Shown: in pieces, positions 40,665-48,060 of the stretch
How positions within the stretch are numbered: the stretch's first letter is position 1
Layout of the letters: each line of letters opens with the position of its first letter
Source: Lentzea fradiae
GTDB lineage: Bacteria; Actinomycetota; Actinomycetes; Mycobacteriales; Pseudonocardiaceae
Reading direction: 5' to 3'
NCBI RefSeq assembly: GCF_900100955.1
Contig: NZ_FNCC01000010.1
Span: 34,664-98,663, forward strand
Length of the DNA: 64,000 nt
The notes under the pieces: generated by a model
The model's input: the letters and a program-made list of their open reading frames with translations, nothing else
Told to the model about the DNA's origin: nothing
Databases searched by the model: none
Position numbers and translations under genes: made by a program

Positions 40665-41738
40665 TTGACCGCCAGGGAAACCGCCGCGCCGGACGTGCTG
40701 CACCGACTGTCCTTCCTGGACAGGCTGCTGCCGGTGTGGATCGGCCTCGCCATGCTCGCAGGGCTGGGACTCGGCCGGTTCGTGCCGGGCCTGCGGGGCG
40801 TGCTCGAGTCGGTGAAAGTCGGGGACGTGTCGCTCCCGATCGCACTCGGCCTGCTGTTGATGATGTATCCGGTGCTCGCGAAGGTCCGCTACGACAGGCT
40901 CGGCACCGTCACCCGCGACACGCGCACGATGGTGCTGTCACTCGTGCTGAACTGGGTGCTCGGCCCGGCGCTGATGTTCGCACTGGCCTGGATCTTCCTC
41001 GCCGACCTGCCCGAGTACCGCACCGGACTGGTCATCGTCGGCCTGGCCCGCTGCATCGCGATGGTCATCATCTGGAACGACCTCGCGTGCGGTGACCGCG
41101 AGGCCGCCGCGGTGCTCGTGGCGCTCAACTCCGTGTTCCAGGTGATCATGTTCGGCGTGCTCGGCTGGTTCTACCTCGTCTTGCTGCCCGGCTGGCTCGG
41201 CCTGGGAACCGCCTCGGTGGAGTTCTCCGCCTGGGAGATCGCCAAGTCCGTGCTGACCTTCCTCGGCATCCCGTTGCTGGCCGGCTACCTCAGCCGAAAG
41301 CTGGGGGAGCGCGCGAAGGGCCGGGAATGGTACGAGTCGACCTACCTGCCGCGTGTCGGACCGATCGCGCTGTACGGCCTGCTGTTCACGATCGTCGTCC
41401 TGTTCGCCCTGCAGGGAGAGACCATCACGAGCCGCCCGCTCGACGTTGTGAGGATAGCGCTGCCGCTGCTGGCGTACTTCACGATCATGTGGGCCGGGTC
41501 CTACGCGCTGGGCAAGACCTCGGGACTGTCGTACGAGCGCACCACGACCCTGGCCTTCACGGCGGCGGGCAACAACTTCGAGCTCGCCATCGCCGTCGCG
41601 ATCGGCGTGTTCGGTGTGACGTCCGGTCAGGCCCTCGCCGGCGTGGTCGGACCGCTGATCGAGGTCCCGGTGCTCGTCGGCCTCGTCTACGTCAGCCTGT
41701 GGCTGCGGCGCCGGTGGGTGACCGGTGCCGGCGTCTGA
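40665..41738 (+). CDS. acr3: Arsenite efflux permease, ACR3 family
   Basis: A 357-residue membrane protein with about ten hydrophobic spans. ACR3 marks are LARCIAMVIIWNDLACGDREA, with the essential C130, and NNFELAIAVAIGVFG with the conserved glutamate of a late span. It exports As(III) using the proton gradient. A TTG start at 40665 is chosen: GGAGAA (40655-40660) precedes it, and the ATG codons downstream fall inside the first membrane span. It overlaps the following flavoprotein gene by 14 bases, so the two are coupled. Confidence 0.9.
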   Translation: MTARETAAPDVLHRLSFLDRLLPVWIGLAMLAGLGLGRFVPGLRGVLESVKVGDVSLPIALGLLLMMYPVLAKVRYDRLGTVTRDTRTMVLSLVLNWVLGPALMFALAWIFLADLPEYRTGLVIVGLARCIAMVIIWNDLACGDREAAAVLVALNSVFQVIMFGVLGWFYLVLLPGWLGLGTASVEFSAWEIAKSVLTFLGIPLLAGYLSRKLGERAKGREWYESTYLPRVGPIALYGLLFTIVVLFALQGETITSRPLDVVRIALPLLAYFTIMWAGSYALGKTSGLSYERTTTLAFTAAGNNFELAIAVAIGVFGVTSGQALAGVVGPLIEVPVLVGLVYVSLWLRRRWVTGAGV

Positions 41739-42711
41739 CGTGGTCGTGATCGGCGGAGGTCAAGCAGGACTGGCCGCCGCCTACTACCTGCGCCGCGCAG
41801 GGCTGTCCTATGTGGTGCTCGACGCCCAGCCGATCCCCGGCGGAGCGTGGCCGCACGGGTGGAACTCGCTGCGGCTGTTCTCGATCGCGCGCCACAGCTC
41901 CTTGCCCGGCTGGCCGATGCCGGCCTTCTCCGACGGCTACCCGACCGCTCAACACGTGGTCGACTACCTCGCCGCCTATGAGAAGCGCTACGACGTGCCG
42001 GTGCGACGGCCGGTCGTGGTGACCTCGGTGAGCCGCGACGGCGACGAACTGAAGGTGCGCACTGATTCCGGGGACTGGTCCGCACGGCACGTGATCAGCG
42101 CGACCGGCACCTGGTGGCGGCCATTCCGGCCGCTGATGGAGCTACCCGGCCGTCAGCTGCACACCGTCGACTACCGCGACCCGGGTGAGTTCGCCGGGCA
42201 GAAGGTGGTCGTGGTCGGGGGCGGCAACTCCGGCGCACAGATCGCGGCCGATCTGCTGCCCCACGTGTCGCCGACATGGATGACCCGAAGACCGCCGCGC
42301 TATCTGCCGGACGAAATCGACGGCAAGGCCCTGTTCGACATCGCCAGCCGACGCGCGGGCGGAGTCGGCGAGCTCGGCGACATCGTGGCAGTGCCGCCAG
42401 TCCGGCAAGCGCGGGACAGCGGCCTGCTCACGGCCACGCCGATGGACGCCGACGTGCTCGCTCGAGCCGACGTCGTGATCTGGGCCAGCGGCTTCCGGCC
42501 CGCTCTGGGCCACCTCTCGCCGTTGCGGCTGAGGGACGAGCGTGGCCGGATCGCGGTGGAGGGCACCACGGCGATCGGGGAGCCGCGCATGCACCTGCTC
42601 GGGTACGGCGGCTGGACCGGAGCCGCGTCGGCGACCCTGATCGGCGTCGGGCCGACAGCGAAAGCAACGGTGGCGAGGATCGACGCGGAGTTGGCCGCCC
42701 GGCCACGATGA
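41725..42711 (+). CDS. ArsO-like flavin-dependent monooxygenase
   Basis: A 328-residue two-dinucleotide-fold flavoprotein: DVVVIGGGQAGLAAAYYL for FAD, VVVVGGGNSGAQIAADLL for NADPH, VIWASGFRPALGHL near the end and a closing WTGAASATLIGVGPTAKATV. It belongs to the small FMO-like group often called ArsO when next to ACR3. A role in arsenic chemistry is inferred from this repeated neighbourhood, but the reaction is not established. The GTG at 41725 lies within the ACR3 3' end, indicating translational coupling. Two relatives, one broken, lie within 5 kb upstream. Confidence 0.82.
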   Translation: MPASDVVVIGGGQAGLAAAYYLRRAGLSYVVLDAQPIPGGAWPHGWNSLRLFSIARHSSLPGWPMPAFSDGYPTAQHVVDYLAAYEKRYDVPVRRPVVVTSVSRDGDELKVRTDSGDWSARHVISATGTWWRPFRPLMELPGRQLHTVDYRDPGEFAGQKVVVVGGGNSGAQIAADLLPHVSPTWMTRRPPRYLPDEIDGKALFDIASRRAGGVGELGDIVAVPPVRQARDSGLLTATPMDADVLARADVVIWASGFRPALGHLSPLRLRDERGRIAVEGTTAIGEPRMHLLGYGGWTGAASATLIGVGPTAKATVARIDAELAARPR

Positions 42712-42825
42712 CGCCCTCGAACCGTTGATCATCGGGTTGCTCGCAGCCGCGGTCGATCCCCGCGGCCGGCCGGAGACAAGCGATGGTTCGCCCACGCTCG
42801 ACACGAGTCGACTCAGCCCGTCCTC

Positions 42826-43176
42826 CTACACGGGGGTGCGCTCTCCGCTGACGCCGGCCAGCAGCGCGGACATCCTGTTCGCCGTCTCCGGACGCACCCG
42901 GTAGTACACCCAGGTGCCCCTGCGCTCGGAGTCGACAAGCCCCGCCTGCCGCAGCAGTTTGAGGTGATGCGAAATCGTCGGCTGCGAGAGGTTGAACGCC
43001 GGCGTCAGCTCGCAGACGCAAACCTCACCGGACGGCCGCGAAGCGATCAAGAACAACAGCCGTAGCCGCACCGGATCACCGAGCGCCTTGAACACGGTCG
43101 CCATCTCCGTGGCCTGCTCCTCGGTGAGTGGCTCCTCGGACGAGGGCTCACAGCAACCGGTGTCTTGCTTCGACAT
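42826..43176 (-). CDS. Second ArsR-family metalloregulator
   Basis: A 116-residue winged-helix repressor. It has an N-terminal cysteine pair C8-C9 and a second pair C53-V-C55 (EVCVCEL) on the sensing helix, plus ISHHLKLLRQAGLVDSERRG for DNA binding and TWVYYRVRPE for the wing. The cysteine arrangement suits As(III) or another thiophilic metal such as Cd or Pb. It converges on the ArsO-like gene 114 bases away, and its own promoter has an A+T-rich CAATATTG palindrome. It may form a second regulatory input to the arsenic island. Its metal cannot be decided from the sequence. Confidence 0.85.
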   Translation of the reverse strand: MSKQDTGCCEPSSEEPLTEEQATEMATVFKALGDPVRLRLLFLIASRPSGEVCVCELTPAFNLSQPTISHHLKLLRQAGLVDSERRGTWVYYRVRPETANRMSALLAGVSGERTPV

Positions 43177-43180
43177 CTTT

Positions 43181-43188
43181 CAATATTG
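43181..43188. promoter_or_regulatory. CAATATTG palindrome at the second arsR promoter
   Basis: A perfect 8-base A+T-rich palindrome 5 bases upstream of the ATG (43176), flanked as TTTCAATATTGGTT. Such A+T islands are uncommon here and suit an ArsR/SmtB operator, implying autoregulation. Overlap with the start means repression would block initiation. Confidence 0.45.
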
Positions 43189-43300
43189 GTTCGCCTCCGC
43201 CTCCAGCGCAAACGTCGCACGGACGACCAAGGCCGAACCACGCGAGACTGTCCGAGCCGCGCTACGCGGCTGCGGTCGGAACGAGCTAGCGTTGCCGACC

Positions 43301-43702
43301 ATGACCGACCGCGCCGACGTGCCACCCGAGGTGCTGGCTGCCCTGCGCGGCATCTGCGCCGGCCTGCCCGAGAGTTACGAGGAACCGGCCTGGGTCGGGA
43401 CGAGATGGCGTATCCGGCAACGCACTGTCCTGCACGTCTTCACCGCACATCCCGGCAGTACCGGCGCGTTCAGCCGTGCCGCCGAGCTGACCGAGCCCGC
43501 GGTGGTCATGACGTTCCGGGCCCAGGCCGAGGAGTTCGACTCGCTGGTCGGTGCCGGCCACCCGTTCTTCCGCGCCGCTTGGGGAACCCAGGTCGTCGGC
43601 ATGATCATCGAACCTGACGCCGACTGGACCGAGATCAAGGAGCTGCTGACCGAGAGCTACCGCGAGCTCGCCCCGGCGAAGCTCGCGCGCCTCCTCCCGT
43701 GA
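43301..43702 (+). CDS. MmcQ/YjbR-family protein
   Basis: A 133-residue protein of the YjbR/MmcQ fold: VLAALRGICAGLPESYEEPAW at the N-terminus, FTAHPGSTGAFSRAAELTE, and AWGTQVVGMIIEPDADWTEI with ELLTESYRELAPAKL near the end. The fold is linked to DNA binding in some members, but function is unknown for most. The ATG at 43301 is used; the frame is open far upstream but earlier codons are not family-like, and no strong ribosome-binding site is seen. It is divergent from the second ArsR gene but probably unrelated to arsenic. Confidence 0.75.
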   Translation: MTDRADVPPEVLAALRGICAGLPESYEEPAWVGTRWRIRQRTVLHVFTAHPGSTGAFSRAAELTEPAVVMTFRAQAEEFDSLVGAGHPFFRAAWGTQVVGMIIEPDADWTEIKELLTESYRELAPAKLARLLP

Positions 43703-43888
43703 GCAGCGGTCGAAGTCTTCCAGCCAGTGAGCAGCCGATCTGAGAGGGTCCCCTGCGCTGCCGGTTCGGGGTGGAGCAGGCTCCATCCGCCGGCGCGGCC
43801 GTGATCATCGCGACACGGTAACTCGGACGGGTGAGCGAAGTCGCCGGGGCGCGTTGTCAAAGTCCGCCGTTCACGACACATTTGTGTC

Positions 43889-44310
43889 ATGACGCGGGTG
43901 GGATGGCGGCGGGGGGAGGTTCTTCTCGGGCTCTACGAGGTGCTCGGCCCCCAGAAGTCCGGCGGAATGGGTGTGGTGCACCGGGTCCGGCACCGGACCT
44001 GGAACACCGATCTCGCGGTCAAGGTGCCCAAGCCCGACCACACCGACACGGTCGCGCGCCGTGCCCGGTTCGAGCTGGAGGCCGGTACCTGGGTCGCGCT
44101 CGGACCGCATCCCAACGTCGTCAACTGCGTGTACGTGCGCCGCGTCGACGACCAGCCGTGCGTGTTCGCCGAGTGGGTGGACGGCGGGTCGCTGGCCGAT
44201 CTGCTCGACGAGGGGCGACTGCACGAGGGCGAGGACAGGGGGCTTGCCCGGTTGCTGGACCTGGCGGTGCAGACGGCCTGGGGCGTCCACCACGCCCACG
44301 AGGCCGGGCG
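43889..44310 (+). pseudogene. Truncated Ser/Thr protein kinase (N-lobe only)
   Basis: The first 140 or so codons are a Hanks-type kinase: the glycine loop (GPQKSGGMGVVH at 20-31), the ATP lysine K45 (DLAVKVP), a C-helix glutamate (FELEAG), hinge FAEWVDGGSLADLL and the segment HHAHEAG. The sequence then stops being kinase exactly before the catalytic loop HxD and continues as antisense of the gene facing it. Without HRD, DFG and the activation segment it cannot phosphorylate. The frame remains open to 44731, so a chimeric product is possible but would not be a kinase. Confidence 0.8.
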
Positions 44311-44734
44311 AGCCGCCCAGTCCGACGACGGTCCGGTCGGTGCGGCCGCCGAAGTAGACGGCGGTGTCCTCGGCGAGCGTGTCCCACCGCAGCGCCATCA
44401 CGCCGCGGACGTACTGCTTCGGCTCGTCCACGGTTCCGATGAGGGCGCGGTTCTCCAGGTGCTCCAGGACCCGCTCCAGCCGATCGGTCGCGACGTCCGT
44501 GCTGTCCGGGTCGACCTGGGAGAGCAGCATGTCCACCTTGGCATCGCTCAGGTAGAGGTAGTAGCGCGGAGAGGCGTCCGGGCGAGGCGGCCCGTGCGCC
44601 CTCTCGGGCTGCAGGTACAGGTGAACGCCCCCGTGGATGTCCCCGGCCTGCACCAGGTTGCCGTGCACGTCCCCCGCGGCGTTGAGCGTGCTGCCCGCCG
44701 CCTGCTCGGCTTCAGGCACATCGTGTTGTGACAC
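44310..44734 (-). pseudogene. Truncated protein with amyloid-signalling-like motif and YYLYLSDAKVDML domain
   Basis: A GTG start at 44734 opens a frame of about 141 family-like codons. Residues 24-40 (HGNLVQAGDIHGGVHLY) resemble bacterial amyloid signalling motifs of the RHIM-like/BASS3 kind, which sit at the end of conflict-system proteins. Residues 57-140 (RYYLYLSDAKVDMLLSQVD, TAVYFGGRTDRTVVGLGG) begin a domain of a family known to me only as uncharacterised actinobacterial proteins. At about 44310 the sequence becomes antisense of the truncated kinase, so the C-terminal part is lost. It is the other half of a tail-to-tail junction. Confidence 0.6.
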
Positions 44735-45210
44735 GACGACGATTCTGCCGGTTCACGCCCATTTCATTGCGAATGAACCCGTTCGCGGCCTGTCGAACCG
44801 CGCCGGAGCAGCCTGTTGCCCCAGGCGATCCCGATCACCGCCAGCACCAGCCACGCGGCAGCGGCGGCGATCGACGGACTGCTCGGCCCGGCCCAGGCAG
44901 GTCCGGGGCAGCCACTGGGGTCGCTTGTCCTCCATCGCCCGTCTCTCAGGTTCTGGCGGGGACGGACAGTGCTGATCGGACCAAAGCTGTCTGATCAACT
45001 GGAACGTTCTCCGGGGGCAGGGGCGGGTGCTGCAGGCGAACACGGTGCTGGATCCGGCTTGAGTCCCCTGAGCACCTCGCCGAACCTGTCGACGTCCGGC
45101 GGACAGCTGTGAACTGTCTGTCCACAATGGAATTAAGAGTGAACTTTCCCCAGAACCTCGCGGCCGCCGGAATCGCTGCGTAGAGTGCTTTGTGTCGAGG
45201 GGAGACATGG
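44735..45210. other. Intergenic region upstream of the P450 operon
   Basis: No confident gene is seen. On the minus strand a frame ending near 44764 encodes an alanine-rich hydrophobic stretch (AAAAAWLVLAVIGIAWG), but it has no ATG, GTG or TTG start in frame after the preceding stop. The right end (45100-45200) is somewhat A+T-richer and should contain the promoter of the P450 operon. Confidence 0.45.
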
Positions 45211-46419
45211 ATGGACACCGTCCGGTTGGGGGCCGGCGAGTTATCCGGGGATCTGTTGAAGGACCCGCACGAGGTGTACGCGAGGTTGCGAGAACGCGGT
45301 CCCGTGCACTGGGTGCGGCTGCCGGACGGCCAGGAGATGTGGTTGGTCGTCGGGTACGAGGTCGCTCGTGCGGCGCTCGCTGACGCCCGGCTGTCCAAGG
45401 ACCTGACCAAGATCGGTGCCAGTTCGTTCGACCAGGAGTTCCTCGGGCCGCACCTGCTGGTCAGCGATCCGCCGCAGCACACCCGCCTGCGCAGGCTCGT
45501 GTCGAAGGAGTTCACGCCGCGCCGGGTTGAGGCGATGGCCGATGGTGTGCGGCGCCAGGTGGCTGTTCTGCTGGACGACGTGCAGGCCGCAGGGCGGGCA
45601 GATCTGGTGGAGGACTTCGCCTTCCCTTTGTCGATCGGGGTGATCTGCGAGCTGCTCGGTGTGCCCGCGATGGACCGGGAGTCGTTCCGCAGCTGGTCGA
45701 ACGCCATCAACGCGCCGATCGGGCTGGCCGCGAAGGTCGACGCGTTCGGGCAGCTCAAAGAGTATCTCGGGGAGCTGGTCGCGGCCAAGCGCGCCGAGCC
45801 GGGGGACGACCTGCTCAGTGCGCTGATCAGGACGACTGACGAGGACAGCGACCGGCTCACCGGTGCCGAGCTGCGGTCGATGGCCTACCTGCTGCTTTCC
45901 GCCGGGCACGAGACCACGGTCAACCTCATCTCCAACGCCGTGCTGACTCTCATCCGCCACCCCGACCAGCTCGCCGCCCTGCTCGCGGACCTGTCGCTGG
46001 TGGACGGCGCGGTCGAGGAGGTGCTGCGGTTCGAGGGACCGATCGAGTCGGCGACCTTCCGGTTCGCTCTGGAGCGCATGGAGATCGGCGGTGTCACGAT
46101 CGAGACGGGCGACCCGGTGCTGGTGGTGCTCGCGGCGGCCAACCGCGACGAGACGCGGTTCAGCGCCCCCGAACGGTTCGTCGTGCGCCGCGACGGCGGC
46201 GGGCACCTCGGATTCGGCCACGGCGTGCACTACTGTCTCGGCGCGCCACTGGCCAGGATGGAGGGTCGCATCGCGATCCGTGCGTTGCTGGAACGCTTTC
46301 CGAGCATCACACTCGACGTGCCGTTCGACGAGTTGAGCTGGTTGCCGGGCACTTTGTTGCGCGGTGTGCGGAGCTTGCCGGTCTGCTGGCCGGACGGCGT
46401 TGCGAAGGAGGAACTGTGA
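45211..46419 (+). CDS. Cytochrome P450
   Basis: A 402-residue bacterial class I P450. It has the I-helix oxygen-binding motif AGHETT (231-236), the ExxR pair E270/R273, and heme-binding FGHGVHYCLGAPLAR with C342. It resembles CYP107/CYP105-type tailoring enzymes. A redox partner is not adjacent. GAGGGGAG lies 6 bases before ATG 45211. Codon 11 is TTA (45241-45243), rare in such genomes and often a bldA-type translational control point. The gene overlaps the thioesterase start (GTGA), and together with the SnoaL-like and GNAT genes it runs toward the NRPS genes. A role in hydroxylating the peptide or an amino-acid precursor is likely. Confidence 0.9.
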   Translation: MDTVRLGAGELSGDLLKDPHEVYARLRERGPVHWVRLPDGQEMWLVVGYEVARAALADARLSKDLTKIGASSFDQEFLGPHLLVSDPPQHTRLRRLVSKEFTPRRVEAMADGVRRQVAVLLDDVQAAGRADLVEDFAFPLSIGVICELLGVPAMDRESFRSWSNAINAPIGLAAKVDAFGQLKEYLGELVAAKRAEPGDDLLSALIRTTDEDSDRLTGAELRSMAYLLLSAGHETTVNLISNAVLTLIRHPDQLAALLADLSLVDGAVEEVLRFEGPIESATFRFALERMEIGGVTIETGDPVLVVLAAANRDETRFSAPERFVVRRDGGGHLGFGHGVHYCLGAPLARMEGRIAIRALLERFPSITLDVPFDELSWLPGTLLRGVRSLPVCWPDGVAKEEL

Positions 46420-47234
46420 CCGGGCGCTGGTTCGCGACGGCACCTGTTGCCACAGCGGCGGTGCAGCTGATCTGCGTGCCGCACGCCGGCGCGGGGGCAT
46501 CGGCCTACCGGGACTGGCAGGACCGGCTCGGACCGGAGATCGAGGTGCTGCCGGTGCAGCTGCCCGGCCGCGAGGCGCGCTTCGGCGAGCCGCTGGTGCG
46601 GTCGGTGTCCGAGATCGTCGGCAACCTGGTCGAGCCCGCGCTGGAACGGGTGCGCGGGCCGGTCGCCGTCTTCGGCCACAGCATGGGTGCGCTCATCGGC
46701 TACGAGCTGGCGCACGCCCTGGCCGAACGGGGGCGGACACCGGTGCACCTGTTCGCCTCCGGCTATCGCGCCCCGCACCTGCCGCTCGCCGGTCCCGCGC
46801 TGCACACGCTGCCGGACCAGGAGTTCCAGGACCACATCACCGGGTTGCGGGGCACGGCGAGCGAGGTGCTCGACCACCCGGAGCTGATGGGGCTGCTGCT
46901 CCGCGTCCTGAAGGCGGACTACGAACTCTGCGAGACCTACCGGCACCCCGAGCGCCCGGCGTTCGCCGTGCCGGTCACCGCCCTCGGCGGTGAGCAGGAC
47001 CCGGACACCACGGGAGAACGGCTGGCACGATGGGAGGACCTCAACACGGGCCGGACCACTGTCCGCTGGTTCTCCGGTGGACATTTCTACCTGCACCACC
47101 ATCTGGACGAGCTGATGGCCATCATCGAGGACACGTTGCTGAACACCGGCGAGGAACATGGGGGTTCCAATGACGGTAGTGACCGACCAGACCGTCCGCG
47201 AACAGCGAATTCGCGAGTACTACCAACGAGTTGA
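46416..47234 (+). CDS. Type II (editing) thioesterase
   Basis: A 272-residue alpha/beta hydrolase: CVPHAGAGASAYRDW, QLPGREARFGEPL, the nucleophile S89 in FGHSMGALIGYEL, and the catalytic histidine in FSGGHFYLHHH. Type II thioesterases remove wrong acyl groups from NRPS or PKS carrier domains. The GTG at 46416 overlaps the P450 stop. After HHHLDELMAIIEDTLLNT, where relatives end, about 28 extra residues (rich in Arg, Asp and Pro) overlap the next gene by 77 bases; this may be an extended tail or a recent frameshift. Co-location with NRPS genes makes proofreading of that assembly line the likely job. Confidence 0.88.
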   Translation: MTGRWFATAPVATAAVQLICVPHAGAGASAYRDWQDRLGPEIEVLPVQLPGREARFGEPLVRSVSEIVGNLVEPALERVRGPVAVFGHSMGALIGYELAHALAERGRTPVHLFASGYRAPHLPLAGPALHTLPDQEFQDHITGLRGTASEVLDHPELMGLLLRVLKADYELCETYRHPERPAFAVPVTALGGEQDPDTTGERLARWEDLNTGRTTVRWFSGGHFYLHHHLDELMAIIEDTLLNTGEEHGGSNDGSDRPDRPRTANSRVLPTS

Positions 47235-47544
47235 CGCGCACGACCTGATCGGGTTGCTGGACCTGTTCGCCGGCGACGCGGTCTACCACCGGCCCGGCTA
47301 CGCGCCCCTGGTAGGCCGCGGGAGCCTGGAACGCTTCTACGGCGAGGAAAGGGCCATCCGGGAGGGCAGCCACTCGGTGTCCGCCACCGTGCTCGACGGC
47401 GACCGCGCGGCCGTGCACGGCGAGTTCCACGGTGTGCTGAAGGACGGACGCGCGGTGTCGTTGCGGTTCGCCGACTTCTTCGTCTTCAACGACCAGGGGT
47501 TCTTCCAGCGCAGGGACACTTTCTTCTTCGCTCCCATGGTCTGA
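47158..47544 (+). CDS. SnoaL-like / nuclear transport factor 2-fold protein
   Basis: A protein of 128 residues, or 124 if ATG 47170 is the start, with the NTF2-like cone fold: REQRIREYYQRVDAHDLIGLLDLFAGDAVYHRPG, FYGEERAIREGSHSVSATVL, and a late strand DFFVFNDQGFFQRRDTFFF (all quoted blocks are shown in parts: REQRIREYYQRV, LFAGDAVYHRPG, DFFVFNDQGFFQRR). SnoaL-type members catalyse cyclisation, hydroxylation or isomerisation in secondary metabolism. The first ATG follows GAGGAA closely; the second has GGGGG 5 bases upstream. The start overlaps the thioesterase tail. Its role in peptide tailoring is inferred from the operon. Confidence 0.75.
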   Translation: MGVPMTVVTDQTVREQRIREYYQRVDAHDLIGLLDLFAGDAVYHRPGYAPLVGRGSLERFYGEERAIREGSHSVSATVLDGDRAAVHGEFHGVLKDGRAVSLRFADFFVFNDQGFFQRRDTFFFAPMV

Positions 47545-47556
47545 CAGCATGGCCCG

Positions 47557-48042
47557 ATGACCGACGACCTGATCGACTCCGGGGTGCGCGACGGCCGAGG
47601 CCGTCTTGTGACGCTCACCGCCATCACCGACGACAACTGGCGCGCGGTCGCCGACGTGGTGCCGCGCGACGACCAGCGCGAGTTCGTGCCACCGTCGGCG
47701 GCCCGCTACCTGTTGCTGTCGTCGCGCGAAGGAGTGTGGCACTCGCTCGGCATCTGTGCCGACGAGGCCGTCGTCGGGCACGTCATGTGGGGGTTCGACC
47801 CCGACGACGGCGCGCACTGGGTCGGCGGGCTGCTCGTGGACGCGGCGCGGCAGGGCGAAGGCGTCGGGCGGGCGGCGTTGACCGTGCTGCTGGCATGGCT
47901 CGAGGCCAAGCCCGACTTCGTCCGGGCGCGACTGTCCTATCGGCCCGAAAACGCGGCCGCGCGCAAGCTCTACGCCAGTCTGGGTTTCGTGGAACTCGAC
48001 CTCGTGGAGGACGACGAGGTGGTGGCCGAGCTCGTGCGGTGA
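47557..48042 (+). CDS. GNAT-family N-acetyltransferase
   Basis: A 161-residue acetyltransferase with a complete GNAT core: strand HWVGGLLVDAARQGEGVGRAALTVLLAWL, with the acetyl-CoA loop RQGEGVGRAA, and RARLSYRPENAAARKLYASLGFVE near the end (given in parts: RQGEGVGRAALTVL, RPENAAARKLYASLGF). It would acetylate an amine, perhaps an amino-sugar, diamino acid or a toxic product. It is the last gene of the P450-thioesterase-SnoaL operon, 12 bases after the SnoaL stop, and converges with the NRPS gene 18 bases on. Self-resistance by acetylating a diamino-peptide product is an attractive but unproven role. Confidence 0.8.
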   Translation: MTDDLIDSGVRDGRGRLVTLTAITDDNWRAVADVVPRDDQREFVPPSAARYLLLSSREGVWHSLGICADEAVVGHVMWGFDPDDGAHWVGGLLVDAARQGEGVGRAALTVLLAWLEAKPDFVRARLSYRPENAAARKLYASLGFVELDLVEDDEVVAELVR

Positions 48043-48060
48043 GACGCGAGCCCGGCCACG

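Noticed and set aside
43889..44731. One continuous 280-codon gene made of the kinase and what follows
   Set aside because: After about residue 140 the frame is antisense of a recognisable protein on the minus strand. It is an open frame by chance, not a domain fusion.
44735..45208. Minus-strand frame of 151 codons before the P450 gene
   Set aside because: No family resemblance, no ribosome-binding site and poor composition. A hydrophobic stretch in a neighbouring frame lacks any start codon.
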